Shown one piece after another: positions 63,801-64,000 of a stretch of DNA of 64,000 nt. Position numbers and translations under genes: made by a program. Origin of the DNA: Bremia lactucae (lineage: Eukaryota; Oomycota; Peronosporomycetes; Peronosporales; Peronosporaceae). The stretch covers positions 1,540,573-1,604,572 of the forward strand of contig NC_090623.1 of assembly GCF_004359215.1 (NCBI RefSeq), in the 5' to 3' direction. Each line of letters starts with the position of its first letter. Position 1 is the stretch's first letter. The notes beneath the pieces are model-generated. The model worked only from the letters and a program-made list of their open reading frames with translations, was not told where the DNA came from and made no database searches.

Positions 63801-64000
63801 TCTATACATAAAAAAAAAATTTTATCGTAATTCGTTTTGCTTTAATTGGTGTCGTACCTTATCCCTCAGTTGCAGCTCCAGCGGCGTCACTTGAGAGCGC
63901 GGAAAAAGCAATAGTAGCTGTGGAAGCAGTGGCTGCAGCACTTCAAGCATACGTTCATCATCTGCACTCGCGAGTCGGAATAATACGCGGTCTAGCGCTT
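57846..64000 (-). CDS. ECM29: Proteasome adaptor/scaffold ECM29 (5' end outside window)
   Basis: Three visible exons: 63858-64000 (partial), 63663-63801 and 57846-63601. The introns are 56 bp (63802-63857) and 61 bp (63602-63662), both GT-AG and frame-preserving. About 2,011 residues are visible. The first exon, ALDRVLFRLASADDERMLEV and LQPLLPQLLLLFPRSQVTPL, matches the characteristic N terminus of ECM29. The rest is almost entirely HEAT-type helical repeat (for example LRISISQAGPIGQLLELTTT and ALAALFRRANDSSELALRLI). ECM29 binds the 26S proteasome, holding core and regulatory particle together and taking part in quality control and stress disassembly. The visible part already exceeds the usual total of about 1,850 residues, so this version is long. 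Confidence 0.9.

Noticed and set aside
1..64000. RxLR or Crinkler effector genes
   Set aside because: No open frame combined a signal peptide with RxLR-EER or LxLFLAK motifs.
1..64000. tRNA genes
   Set aside because: A few GGTTCGA-like B-box strings (for example near 1717 and 18404) had no matching acceptor stem or A box.

Overview
The window looks like nuclear DNA from an oomycete, most likely a downy mildew or another Peronosporales species. Reasons: moderate AT content; compact genes with few, very short introns (51 to 91 bp where I could solve them); a perfect match to the oomycete Inr+FPR core promoter 37 bp upstream of the H+-ATPase start; an H+-ATPase carrying the large extracellular insertion reported for oomycetes; and Ty3/gypsy, LINE and Mutator-like elements of the kinds that fill these genomes. 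The genus is not determined. There is one run of N (31077-31502), so this is a draft scaffold.

Layout. 1-3.1 kb: degraded gypsy integrase/chromodomain, then a 960-bp Mutator-like (MULE) deletion derivative with terminal inverted repeats and an 8-bp target duplication. 3.9-7.9 kb: DEAH-box RNA helicase (+), a coiled-coil protein (-) and a Qa-SNARE (-) that has no membrane anchor but ends in a CaaX-like motif. 8.2-15.7 kb: two direct, decayed copies of one gypsy family with an opposite-strand retroelement piece between them. 16.2-21.7 kb: membrane J-protein (-), DMT-type transporter (+), type II membrane glycosyltransferase-like protein (+). 22.7-28.7 kb: decayed LINE (-) with APE endonuclease, reverse transcriptase, zinc-knuckle-like and RNase H remnants. 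28.9-33.3 kb: 5'-truncated gypsy element (+) with integrase, chromodomain, a long antisense reading frame and an intact-looking 486-bp LTR; the element is packed with small perfect stem-loops. 34.1-43.0 kb: a 2,941-residue ubiquitin-specific protease. 43.0-46.7 kb: no convincing gene. 46.7-49.9 kb: plasma-membrane H+-ATPase. 51.3-64.0 kb: a dense block with a six-exon DUF4954-type protein (-), a PLP-dependent Cys/Met-metabolism enzyme (+), an ABC-F ATPase like GCN20/ABCF3 (-) and the proteasome adaptor ECM29 (-, runs off the end).

The host genes are housekeeping functions: RNA processing, vesicle fusion, ER chaperoning, glycosylation, ubiquitin removal, proteasome quality control, translation control and membrane energisation. 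They do not form a pathway. I saw no CRISPR array, tRNA or rRNA and no convincing RxLR or Crinkler effector.

The strongest candidate for something undescribed is the 28.9-33.3 kb element. It combines very dense short perfect inverted repeats with a long antisense reading frame next to its 3' LTR.
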